The notes under the pieces: generated by a model | The model's input: only the letters and a program-made list of their open reading frames with translations | What the model was told of the DNA's origin: nothing | Database searches by the model: none | Program-made: the position numbers and the translations under genes | Assembly: GCA_017958585.1 (NCBI GenBank) | Contig: JAGDCK010000013.1 | Location: forward strand, 1-12,234 | Direction: 5' to 3' | Source of the DNA: Lachnospiraceae bacterium | Lineage (GTDB): Bacteria > Bacillota > Clostridia > Lachnospirales > Lachnospiraceae | Length of the DNA stretch: 12,234 nt | Shown here: positions 6,249 through 12,234 of the stretch, one piece after another | Position numbering within the stretch: position 1 is the first letter of the stretch | How the letters are laid out: the number at the start of each line of letters is the position of its first letter

Positions 6249-6270
6249 AAAAAATGTCAAATACGACATT
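6249..6270 (-). terminator. Small AT-rich terminator-like hairpin after hemZ
   Basis: On the minus strand AATGTC (6265-6270) pairs with GACATT (6253-6258) around a six-base loop, and the second arm runs into six T residues. The stem is short and weak, so it may only attenuate read-through from hemZ into the sulfatase genes, or serve as an operator. I found no convincing promoter in the 75 bases between the two genes. Confidence 0.45.
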
Positions 6271-6298
6271 CTTACTCAAATTTATCCCCACCGGGAAA

Positions 6299-7765
6299 CT
6301 AAGAAAACAGTTCCTTTTTCCTCTGAATCATCTCATCGATCTCGTCAATGTAAAGCTTAACTTCCTTTACATTGTCACACCTGCTTATATCACCGTTTTC
6401 ATCCACCCTCTTGGTGACTGTACCTGCGCCACAGGCAACGATGGTCTGGACCTCCTCCATGATGAGCATATTGTAAAGACCGAATTTCCCTTCTGCGGCA
6501 TATCCCACGTTTTCAAAATTTCCCGACATGTTCTTTTGCCTGTAGAGATAATACGGTTTTAATCCCAGATCCTTTGCGGCCTTAGCTGCAATCTCCATGG
6601 TCTCATCCGTATTATTAAGTTCCGATATTCCGTTTTCTCTGATCCACTGAGCAAGCTTCGATGCCCTTTTTATGGCAAGGGAATGGACTGTGAGGGATTC
6701 CGGCTTTAATCTTTTTACTTCCTCTGCGGTAAACCTTACTTCCTCCGCCCCTTCTCCGGGCAGCCCCAGTATCAGGTCCATATTTATATTGTCAAAACCG
6801 GCTTTTCTTGCAAGGTCGTATGCTTCATAAACCTGTTTAACCGTTGCTTTCCTGCCTATAAAATCCAGGGTATTTTGATTAAAAGTCTGAGGATTAACGG
6901 AAATCCTCGTAACTCCCATCTCTTTTAATACCCTTAATTTATCCTCCGTTATGGAATCGGCACGACCCGCTTCCACGGTAAACTCCAGGACTGTACTAAA
7001 GTCAAAGAGCTCTCTCACCTTTTTTAGGAGTTTTTCTAACTGCCAGGCAGTAAGGGTTGTGGGGGTTCCACCGCCAATATAAACCGTATCCAGGATCTTT
7101 CCTTTAAAGGCTTCACTTACATATTCAAGCTCCTTTATAAGCGCACCAAGATAATCCTCCACCATATCCCTCATGGCTCCGATCGGATATGAAGTAAATG
7201 AGCAATACAGACATGTGGTGGGGCAAAAAGGAATTCCGATGTAGAGGCTGTAGCCGTCCTTACAATGGATATTTGACAAAAGTGCCTTCTCACGCTCCGC
7301 AATATCAATGCTTAATTCTATCTTTTCATCGCTGACCATATGCATATCTTTGTAAAATTTCCTGATGCTTTCATGGCCCTCGCCCTTATTTAAAAGAGAC
7401 AGTGCGATCTTTGTGGGCCTGATTCCCGTGAGGTTCCCCCAGGGCAGTGTCTTTCCTGTTTTTTCAGAAAAAACATTGTACATAAACCTCTTAAAGGCGT
7501 TTTTAAAATCCTTGTCATGATCCCCTGAAAAAGACATGGTCTCTTCATCAAACTTAAAATCAAACCTGTCCCCGTCCTCAAACAAAAAAAGAGCGTCGCT
7601 GTCGTCCACATCTATTGTCAGATACAGATCCTTTAAGAGTTCGTGCCTCTTTGCAAGGCCTGTGTTTTCCGTCACTATCCCCTGCAACAAACCGGGATAG
7701 AAAGCCCGAAAGATGGAATTTACATCATATTCATATTCAGCTTTTGAAAGTTTTATACTGTACAT
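6299..7765 (-). CDS. hemZ: HemZ-type radical SAM protein, coproporphyrinogen III oxidase-like
   Basis: By family this is the oxygen-independent coproporphyrinogen dehydrogenase HemZ, which would decarboxylate coproporphyrinogen III in haem synthesis. The radical-SAM motif CPTTCLYC is at 181-188 (Cys181, Cys185, Cys188) and GGGTPT at 231-236. An N-terminal domain of about 170 residues precedes it, including PWGNLTGIRPTK (108-119), which is typical of HemZ and absent from HemN and HemW. The start at 7763-7765 (488 residues, MYSIKLSKAEYEYD) has a GGAG site seven bases upstream. A longer ATG start at 7801 would read through the intrinsic terminator of the preceding operon and is rejected. No other haem gene is in the window, and many Lachnospiraceae lack a full haem pathway, so the true substrate is uncertain. 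It lies 75 bases before the sulfatase gene. Confidence 0.9.
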   Translation of the reverse strand: MYSIKLSKAEYEYDVNSIFRAFYPGLLQGIVTENTGLAKRHELLKDLYLTIDVDDSDALFLFEDGDRFDFKFDEETMSFSGDHDKDFKNAFKRFMYNVFSEKTGKTLPWGNLTGIRPTKIALSLLNKGEGHESIRKFYKDMHMVSDEKIELSIDIAEREKALLSNIHCKDGYSLYIGIPFCPTTCLYCSFTSYPIGAMRDMVEDYLGALIKELEYVSEAFKGKILDTVYIGGGTPTTLTAWQLEKLLKKVRELFDFSTVLEFTVEAGRADSITEDKLRVLKEMGVTRISVNPQTFNQNTLDFIGRKATVKQVYEAYDLARKAGFDNINMDLILGLPGEGAEEVRFTAEEVKRLKPESLTVHSLAIKRASKLAQWIRENGISELNNTDETMEIAAKAAKDLGLKPYYLYRQKNMSGNFENVGYAAEGKFGLYNMLIMEEVQTIVACGAGTVTKRVDENGDISRCDNVKEVKLYIDEIDEMIQRKKELFS

Positions 7766-7772
7766 TTTTATT

Positions 7773-7776
7773 CTCC
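7773..7776 (-). promoter_or_regulatory. Ribosome binding site fixing the hemZ start
   Basis: GGAG on the minus strand lies seven bases before the ATG at 7763-7765. It sits just downstream of the terminator that closes the relA operon. Confidence 0.7.
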
Positions 7777-7783
7777 AAAAGAT

Positions 7784-7809
7784 AAAAAGAGGACGGATCA
7801 TCCGCCCTC
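7784..7809 (-). terminator. Intrinsic terminator of the apt-relA-MBL operon
   Basis: On the minus strand GAGGGCGGAT pairs with ATCCGTCCTC (one G-U pair, tight loop), followed at once by TTTTT and a further T-rich stretch. It begins nine bases after the hydrolase stop. It separates the stringent-response operon from hemZ, whose start lies 18 bases beyond. Confidence 0.88.
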
Positions 7810-7817
7810 ACTTTTCA

Positions 7818-8456
7818 TCAGTCAAACAAACAGGGATTAAACTCTTTTTCATGACCGATGGTGGTCATCATGCCGTGACCGGGATAACATTTTGTCTCGT
7901 CAGGCAGTGTAAAAAGTTTCTCCTTTATGCTTTTCATAAGTGTATTGTAATCTCCCGTGGGAAAATCATATCGTCCATAGGACTCTCTGAAAAGTGTGTC
8001 TCCGCAGAGCAGATGATGTCCTTCCGGGAAATAATAGCAGCATCCTCCTTCGGTATGACCGGGAGTTTCGATGACTTTAAAAGTCATACCGTCTATGGTC
8101 AGTTCATCGCCGTCATTTAAATAGACATCGGCGGAAACCGTTTCCTCCCTGCCCATGCTGCGTGATACATTAAGTCTTGTATCCGAGAGCAGTCTCTGTT
8201 CTTTTGCGCAGGCATAAACCTTTATATCACCTGCAGCCTTTTTTAATTCTTCCACCCCGTAAATATGATCGAAATGTCCGTGTGTCAAAAGGATCGCACT
8301 GACTTCCAATCCGTTTTCCTTAAGTTTTTCGTATATTCTCCTGCCATGGTCTGCGGGATCGATGACGATAGCTTTGTTTTCTCCTCTTCTGTAGACAAGA
8401 TAGCAATTCGTCTGCAGTTCCCCCAGGCACATGCCGCCGATAACAATTTCTCCCAT
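7818..8456 (-). CDS. Metallo-beta-lactamase-fold hydrolase (glyoxalase II-like)
   Basis: This is a 212-residue single-domain zinc hydrolase of the kind usually annotated as hydroxyacylglutathione hydrolase-like. The metal-binding set is complete: THGHFDH at 58-64 (His59, His61, Asp63, His64), TPGHTEGG at 131-138 (His134), CGDTLF at 151-156 (Asp153) and YPGHG at 191-195 (His194). It lacks the C-terminal domain of true glyoxalase II, so the substrate is unknown; a thioester or metabolite-repair role is a guess. The ATG shares one base with the relA stop codon (TGATG), which means translational coupling. Genes of this family commonly follow relA in Clostridia, often with dtd between them; dtd is absent here. 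Confidence 0.88.
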   Translation of the reverse strand: MGEIVIGGMCLGELQTNCYLVYRRGENKAIVIDPADHGRRIYEKLKENGLEVSAILLTHGHFDHIYGVEELKKAAGDIKVYACAKEQRLLSDTRLNVSRSMGREETVSADVYLNDGDELTIDGMTFKVIETPGHTEGGCCYYFPEGHHLLCGDTLFRESYGRYDFPTGDYNTLMKSIKEKLFTLPDETKCYPGHGMMTTIGHEKEFNPCLFD

Positions 8457-10771
8457 CAGCCGGATGTCCTTTCTATATCGATGACGCTCTCCACGTTCCT
8501 GATCTTTTCAACCAGGCGCTTAAGCTCGTCACGTCCTGTGATCTCGATACTGAATTTAAGTGTCGCCAGTCCCTGTTTGTTGGTATTGGTATTAAGGGAC
8601 ATGATATTAATGTTTTTCTCTGTGAGAATGCGGGTGATATCATTTAACAGACCGCTTCTGTCATTTGCGTAAACCGTGATATCCGCATTGTATTTTTCCT
8701 TGTTGTTCTCGCTTCCCTCTTCCCACTCGGCGTCGATCATACGCACTCTGTCGGATTCGGGGAGGTTGATCATATTGATGCAATCCGTTCTGTGGATTGA
8801 GATACCGCGTCCTCTTGTGACAAATCCCACGATCTCATCACCGGGAACAGGGGAACAGCACTTTGAAAATCTCACTGACAGATCGGCGATTCCCTTTACC
8901 ACGATACCGCTCTTTGACTTTGCAAAGGCAGGTCGGTTGCCGGACATATTGCCGGTCTCTGCGATGCTTGCCAGGACTTCCTCGTTGGTCATGACCTTCT
9001 TGTGGTCCCTGTCATAGAGTTCCATGAGTTTGTTTACGACCTGGCCCTCTTTCAGGGCTCCGTGTCCCACTGCCGCAAGCACACTGTCCCAGTCCCTGAA
9101 TCCGTATTTGTGCTGGATCACAGCCATATACTCAGGGATCACGATGTCTGCAGTCTCTATGGATTTTGCCTTGCAATAAGCCTTCAATATCTCGCGGCCC
9201 TTTGCAATATTGTCATCTTTTACCTCGGCTTTGAACCACTGATTTATCTTGTTCTTTGCCTGGGTGCTCTTTACTATATTAAGCCAGTCACGGCTGGGCC
9301 CCTTCGCGTTCTGAGATGTGATGATCTCCACCCTGTCGCCGTTTTTAAGCTCATAATCTATTGTAACCAGCCTGCCGTTTACTCTTGCACCGATCATCTT
9401 GTTTCCCACAGCAGAGTGAATGCTGTAGGCAAAATCGATGGGTGTGGAGCCTGCAGGAAGGTTTTTTACCTCTCCCGTGGGGGTAAAGCAATATACATTA
9501 TCCGCAAACAGATCCAGATCGTTTTTGAGGAGTGACATAAACTCCACATTGTCCGACATGTCTCTCTGCCACTCAAGGATCTGGCGAAGCCATACAAGCT
9601 TCTCCTCCTCCTGGGTCTCAACCTGCTTACCGTCCGCATTTTCCTTGTATTTCCAATGAGCTGCGATACCGTACTCTGCGGCCTTGTGCATCTCATAGGT
9701 CCTTATCTGCACCTCGAAAGGCTGGCCTGAGGAACCGATAAGTGTGGTATGCAAGGACTGGTACATATTTGCCTTGGGCATTGCGATATAGTCTTTGAAT
9801 CTGCCGGGGATCGGCTTATACATCTCGTGGATCACACCAAGAGCCGCATAGCAGTCCTTAACATCATTTACTATGATCCTGACTGCAAAGAGATCGTAGA
9901 TCTGATCCAGGGTCTTGTTCTGATTCTTCATCTTTTTGTAAATGCTGAAGAAATGCTTTACCCTGCCGTCAACCTTTGCCTCAATGCCGGCATTTTTGAT
10001 ATGATTGCTTACCTCGGATACGATTCCGCTGATATAAGCTTCCCGGACGCTCTTTCTGGCATTTATCTTTTCCGCCAGATCATAATAAACGTCGGGCTCG
10101 AGATATTTAAGTGACAGATCGTCCAGCTCGATCTTTAACTTGCTGATACCAAGTCTCTGGGCGATGGGACAATAAATCTCCAAAGTCTCCCTGGCGATCC
10201 TCTGCTGGCTTTCGGGAGATTTGTATTTCAAAGTCCTCATATTGTGGAGCCTGTCCGCAAGCTTTATCATGATGACCCTGATATCCTTTGCCATGGCAAG
10301 GAACATTTTCCTTAAGTTAACAGCCTGCATCTCAAGCTTACTGTCTGAGTGGTCTCCTGCATTATCCGTCTGTGACAGGGGGATCTTTTCCAGCTTTGTG
10401 ACGCCGTCCACAAGGAGCGCCACGTCATCTCCGAACTCTTTTGTGATATCATCCACCGTCATGATGGTGTCTTCCACCACATCATGCAACAGGCCGGCTA
10501 CGATGGTCTCCTTGTCCAGCTCCAACTCTGCCAGTATTATGGCAACATTAAGAGGGTGAACTATATACGGTTCACCCGATTTTCTCACCTGATCTTTGTG
10601 AGCTTCGCATGCAATCTTGTAACCCTTTTCAATAAGGGAAATATCATCACTGGGATGATATTTGCGGACACAGTCTATAAGGTCCTGATAGAGTGCATCG
10701 GGACTTTTGAATTCAGGTTCATTATCCAGTTCTTCATTTTCTGCGGTCAATACTTTAGTTTCTTCCGGCAT
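8456..10771 (-). CDS. relA: Bifunctional (p)ppGpp synthetase/hydrolase RelA/SpoT (Rel)
   Basis: Rel makes (p)ppGpp from GTP or GDP and ATP on starved ribosomes and degrades it otherwise, setting the stringent response. The 771 residues show the full family layout. The HD hydrolase domain comes first: RKSGEPYIVHP with His72, LLHDVVEDT with His96-Asp97, and KLADRLHNMRT with Asp173. The synthetase domain (about 265-375) has GRVKHFFSIYKKM, RFKDYIAMPK and EVQIRT. A TGS domain (about 425-485) starts CFTPTGEVKNLPAG. A zinc-finger-like segment has SKCCSPVPGDEIVGFVTRG, and a C-terminal ACT domain follows. RFKD (324-327) rather than the ExDD of monofunctional RelA, together with the intact HD site, indicates both activities. 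I start at the ATG 10769-10771, behind GGAGTTGAGG; a TTG three codons upstream is less likely. The gene lies 32 bases after apt. Confidence 0.97.
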   Translation of the reverse strand: MPEETKVLTAENEELDNEPEFKSPDALYQDLIDCVRKYHPSDDISLIEKGYKIACEAHKDQVRKSGEPYIVHPLNVAIILAELELDKETIVAGLLHDVVEDTIMTVDDITKEFGDDVALLVDGVTKLEKIPLSQTDNAGDHSDSKLEMQAVNLRKMFLAMAKDIRVIMIKLADRLHNMRTLKYKSPESQQRIARETLEIYCPIAQRLGISKLKIELDDLSLKYLEPDVYYDLAEKINARKSVREAYISGIVSEVSNHIKNAGIEAKVDGRVKHFFSIYKKMKNQNKTLDQIYDLFAVRIIVNDVKDCYAALGVIHEMYKPIPGRFKDYIAMPKANMYQSLHTTLIGSSGQPFEVQIRTYEMHKAAEYGIAAHWKYKENADGKQVETQEEEKLVWLRQILEWQRDMSDNVEFMSLLKNDLDLFADNVYCFTPTGEVKNLPAGSTPIDFAYSIHSAVGNKMIGARVNGRLVTIDYELKNGDRVEIITSQNAKGPSRDWLNIVKSTQAKNKINQWFKAEVKDDNIAKGREILKAYCKAKSIETADIVIPEYMAVIQHKYGFRDWDSVLAAVGHGALKEGQVVNKLMELYDRDHKKVMTNEEVLASIAETGNMSGNRPAFAKSKSGIVVKGIADLSVRFSKCCSPVPGDEIVGFVTRGRGISIHRTDCINMINLPESDRVRMIDAEWEEGSENNKEKYNADITVYANDRSGLLNDITRILTEKNINIMSLNTNTNKQGLATLKFSIEITGRDELKRLVEKIRNVESVIDIERTSG

Positions 10772-10803
10772 AAACCTCAACTCCGTCTCTCAGTTGTCAA
10801 AAA

Positions 10804-11328
10804 TTATTTTCCCGGATATACAAGAGCTGATTCAACTCTGTAATTTGCAAGCTTCTTGCGTCCCTCTAATCCTGCAAGCTCGATGAGGAATACCATTCCC
10901 ACTACTTCGCCGCCCATCTGCTCCACAAGTTTGCAGATAGCTTCAACGGTACCGCCTGTTGCGATAAGGTCATCCACGATCACAACCTTTGCGCCGGGTT
11001 TGATGGCATCCTTATGCATCTCGATGGTTGCCTTTCCGTATTCCAGATCGTAATCCATTGAGACTGTCTCAAAGGGAAGCTTACCCTTTTTACGCACCAA
11101 AACCATGGATTTGTGCATATTGTAGGCAATGGGTGTGCCGAATACAAATCCTCTGGATTCAGGTCCCACGATAACATCAAAATCGATGTCCTTGATCTTG
11201 TCCTGCATGGTGTCGATGGCAAGCTTAAGTCCGTCGGGATCCTGTATTACAGTAGTAATATCTCTGAACATAATTCCCTTCTCGGGAAAATCCGGTATGG
11301 TTCTGACATATTCTTCAAGTTTCTTCAT
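10804..11328 (-). CDS. apt: Adenine phosphoribosyltransferase
   Basis: The enzyme salvages adenine by joining it to PRPP, forming AMP, in the cytosol. The 174 residues are the normal length. The PRPP-binding motif VVIVDDLIATGGT is at 115-127, the N-terminal IPDFPEKGIMFRDIT (11-25) is the family signature, and VGPESRGFVFG (54-64) and RKKGKLP (79-85) are conserved substrate contacts. A GGAG binding site lies eight bases before the ATG. It is the first gene of the apt-relA-MBL operon, behind a near-consensus promoter. The pairing of purine salvage with (p)ppGpp metabolism is common in Firmicutes. Confidence 0.97.
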   Translation of the reverse strand: MKKLEEYVRTIPDFPEKGIMFRDITTVIQDPDGLKLAIDTMQDKIKDIDFDVIVGPESRGFVFGTPIAYNMHKSMVLVRKKGKLPFETVSMDYDLEYGKATIEMHKDAIKPGAKVVIVDDLIATGGTVEAICKLVEQMGGEVVGMVFLIELAGLEGRKKLANYRVESALVYPGK

Positions 11329-11365
11329 TTCTACATCTCCGTTCCAAAAATAAAAAGATATGGAT

Positions 11366-11394
11366 ATTATATATTTTTTTTAATGCTTAGTCAA
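11366..11394 (-). promoter_or_regulatory. Promoter of the apt-relA-MBL operon
   Basis: On the minus strand TTGACT (11389-11394) and a perfect TATAAT (11366-11371) are 17 bases apart, with an A-rich spacer. The -10 lies 37 bases ahead of the apt ATG. The -35 overlaps the T-tract of the preceding gene's terminator. Confidence 0.85.
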
Positions 11395-11416
11395 AAAAAT
11401 CAGAAAAAAATTCCTG
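11393..11416 (-). terminator. Terminator of the DUF308 gene
   Basis: On the minus strand CAGGAA pairs with TTTCTG (one G-U) around a T-only loop, then A and seven T residues. The stem is only six pairs, but the T-tract is strong and it begins five bases after the stop codon. The end of the T-tract is shared with the -35 box of the apt promoter. Confidence 0.5.
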
Positions 11417-11421
11417 TAATA

Positions 11422-12042
11422 TCATTCCTCTTCGTCTTCAATTTTTTCTTCTTCAAAAGGAGTTTCCTCCCCCTTCATCTCTTCTTTTAATTTCATCATG
11501 GCTTTCTGATATTTTGCATATTTTCCGGCAAGATAAAACATGGAATAAATGTCTGTGATACCGCTTAAGATAAGTCCCACTCCCATCACCTTAAACATGG
11601 TCATGGCAGCCTTGAAGGGATCGATCAAAAGTACAACTGCAAGGATTATATTTAAGATTGAGAAAAACAGCATAAGTCCCCAGCTTTTGTATTTGAGTCT
11701 GATCATATCGATGCAGTCCTGAAGCTGTGTCACACCGCTTATCAAAACCAAAAGTCCAAGGCCGAGAGGCAGAAGGCTTACCACCAGATTCATCTTAAAA
11801 AGAACGATGGCGCCGATTGCCATGACGGCTATACCGTTTACAAAACCGTTGTGATCATAGTTCATGATGGGCTCTCTTAAGAGGTAACTAATGATGAATA
11901 CGGCTCCTGTGAGGATCAGTGCACCACCCAGTACGTATCCCAGAAACGACTCGATCTTTTCAGGCATCAAAAATACCACAAGACCCAGAGCGATATAGAT
12001 AAGCCCCTTGAAAAATACATCCCACTTACTTGCTTTAAACAT
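11422..12042 (-). CDS. DUF308/HdeD-family six-helix membrane protein
   Basis: The 206-residue product is an integral membrane protein with six predicted helices near residues 10-27, 30-55, 66-84, 86-107, 120-142 and 146-173. They form repeated hairpins with the glycine-rich pattern of the DUF308 (HdeD-like) family, for example LGGALILTGAVFIIS and LGLGLLVLISGVTQL. There is no cleavable signal peptide. The last 30 residues are a highly charged, Glu-rich cytoplasmic tail (EEKIEDEEE), which is dispensable-looking and typical of clostridial members. HdeD is linked to acid resistance in enterobacteria; no function can be inferred for this one. The start at 12040-12042 follows a very strong AGAGGAGGAG binding site. 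It lies in its own unit: hairpins and a terminator-like palindrome are upstream and a terminator is downstream. Confidence 0.85.
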   Translation of the reverse strand: MFKASKWDVFFKGLIYIALGLVVFLMPEKIESFLGYVLGGALILTGAVFIISYLLREPIMNYDHNGFVNGIAVMAIGAIVLFKMNLVVSLLPLGLGLLVLISGVTQLQDCIDMIRLKYKSWGLMLFFSILNIILAVVLLIDPFKAAMTMFKVMGVGLILSGITDIYSMFYLAGKYAKYQKAMMKLKEEMKGEETPFEEEKIEDEEE

Positions 12043-12106
12043 ATTTACTCCTCCTCTAAAATAAATATATGTCTTATGCGGAAACTAAGTCTCTAATTAA
12101 CAAGAA

Positions 12107-12128
12107 AGCATGTCGCTTGCGACATGCT
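12107..12128 (-). terminator. Perfect 10-bp palindromic hairpin, terminator-like on the minus strand
   Basis: AGCATGTCGC (12107-12116) and GCGACATGCT (12119-12128) are perfect inverted repeats separated by two bases. On the minus strand the hairpin is followed by TTCTTGTTAATT, which suits an intrinsic terminator for a gene lying beyond the right edge. On the plus strand it is followed by GC-rich sequence. Confidence 0.6.
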
Positions 12129-12234
12129 CGCGCCGAGCGCGGTTGACGACAGTCAACATGATACCAATCGCGCGAGTGCGCATCCATAGCGGAGCGCTTT
12201 TTACTTTATAGGAATGCGAAGCAATTTCCTATAA
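12129..12234. repeat. Cluster of short hairpins at the right edge
   Basis: Five further self-complementary segments follow each other: CGCGC/GCGCG (12129-12141), GTTGAC/GTCAAC with a GACA loop (12142-12157), GCGC/GCGC (12170-12181), AGCG/CGCT followed by TTTTT on the plus strand (12188-12202), and TTATAGGAA/TTCCTATAA (12206-12234) with an inner TGC/GCA. There is no reading frame. The GC-rich part contrasts with the surroundings. It may be a REP-like intergenic element or a structured RNA; the last hairpin ends exactly at the window edge, so the element may continue. Confidence 0.55.

Noticed and set aside
7766..7801. Longer hemZ start at 7801
   Set aside because: The extra codons are the second arm and T-tract of the intrinsic terminator that closes the preceding operon.

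Overview
The window reads as chromosomal DNA of an anaerobic, low-to-mid GC Gram-positive bacterium, most likely of the family Lachnospiraceae (Butyrivibrio/Roseburia-like; genus not determinable by eye). The reasons are the stringent-response and purine-salvage order apt-relA-MBL hydrolase, a nearby hemZ and hisS, strong GGAGG-type ribosome binding sites, and an oxygen-sensitive radical-SAM sulfatase maturase. Every gene I can support lies on the minus strand, so the window is transcribed from high to low coordinates.

Layout in the direction of transcription. (1) 12234-12043: a non-coding block packed with small hairpins, then a six-helix DUF308/HdeD-type membrane protein (11422-12042). (2) A consensus promoter (11366-11394) drives apt (10804-11328), bifunctional (p)ppGpp synthetase/hydrolase relA (8456-10771) and a metallo-beta-lactamase-fold hydrolase (7818-8456). 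This operon is closed by a strong intrinsic terminator (7784-7809). (3) hemZ-like radical-SAM protein (6299-7765). (4) A tightly coupled pair: Cys-type sulfatase (4757-6223) and its anaerobic maturase anSME (3636-4754). (5) hisS (2240-3508) with its own consensus promoter and no T-box leader. (6) A 690-base non-coding region (1551-2239). (7) A 4'-phosphopantetheinyl transferase (939-1550), two bases upstream of an ABC exporter gene that runs off the left edge (1-936).

The most unusual object is in region 6. Seven elements, each exactly 36 bp from end to end, begin with TACAGT and end with ACTGTA, with unconserved interiors. Their centres are spaced 72, 52, 52, 52, 52 and 72 bp, so the spacing is mirror-symmetric about the fourth unit, which is itself almost a perfect palindrome. 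Half-site spacings of 30 and 22 bp and unit spacings near whole helical turns suggest a phased nucleoprotein array (operator cluster, partition-like site or similar). Partial co-variation of the arms leaves a hairpin-forming role open. The array sits just upstream of the transferase/exporter operon, and its nearest half-site falls inside a weak candidate promoter. I do not recognise this structure from any named family.

The housekeeping genes are ordinary and intact. Accessory character is seen in the sulfatase/maturase pair lying between hemZ and hisS, in the array, in degenerate repeats downstream of the hisS stop, and in the hairpin block at the right edge.
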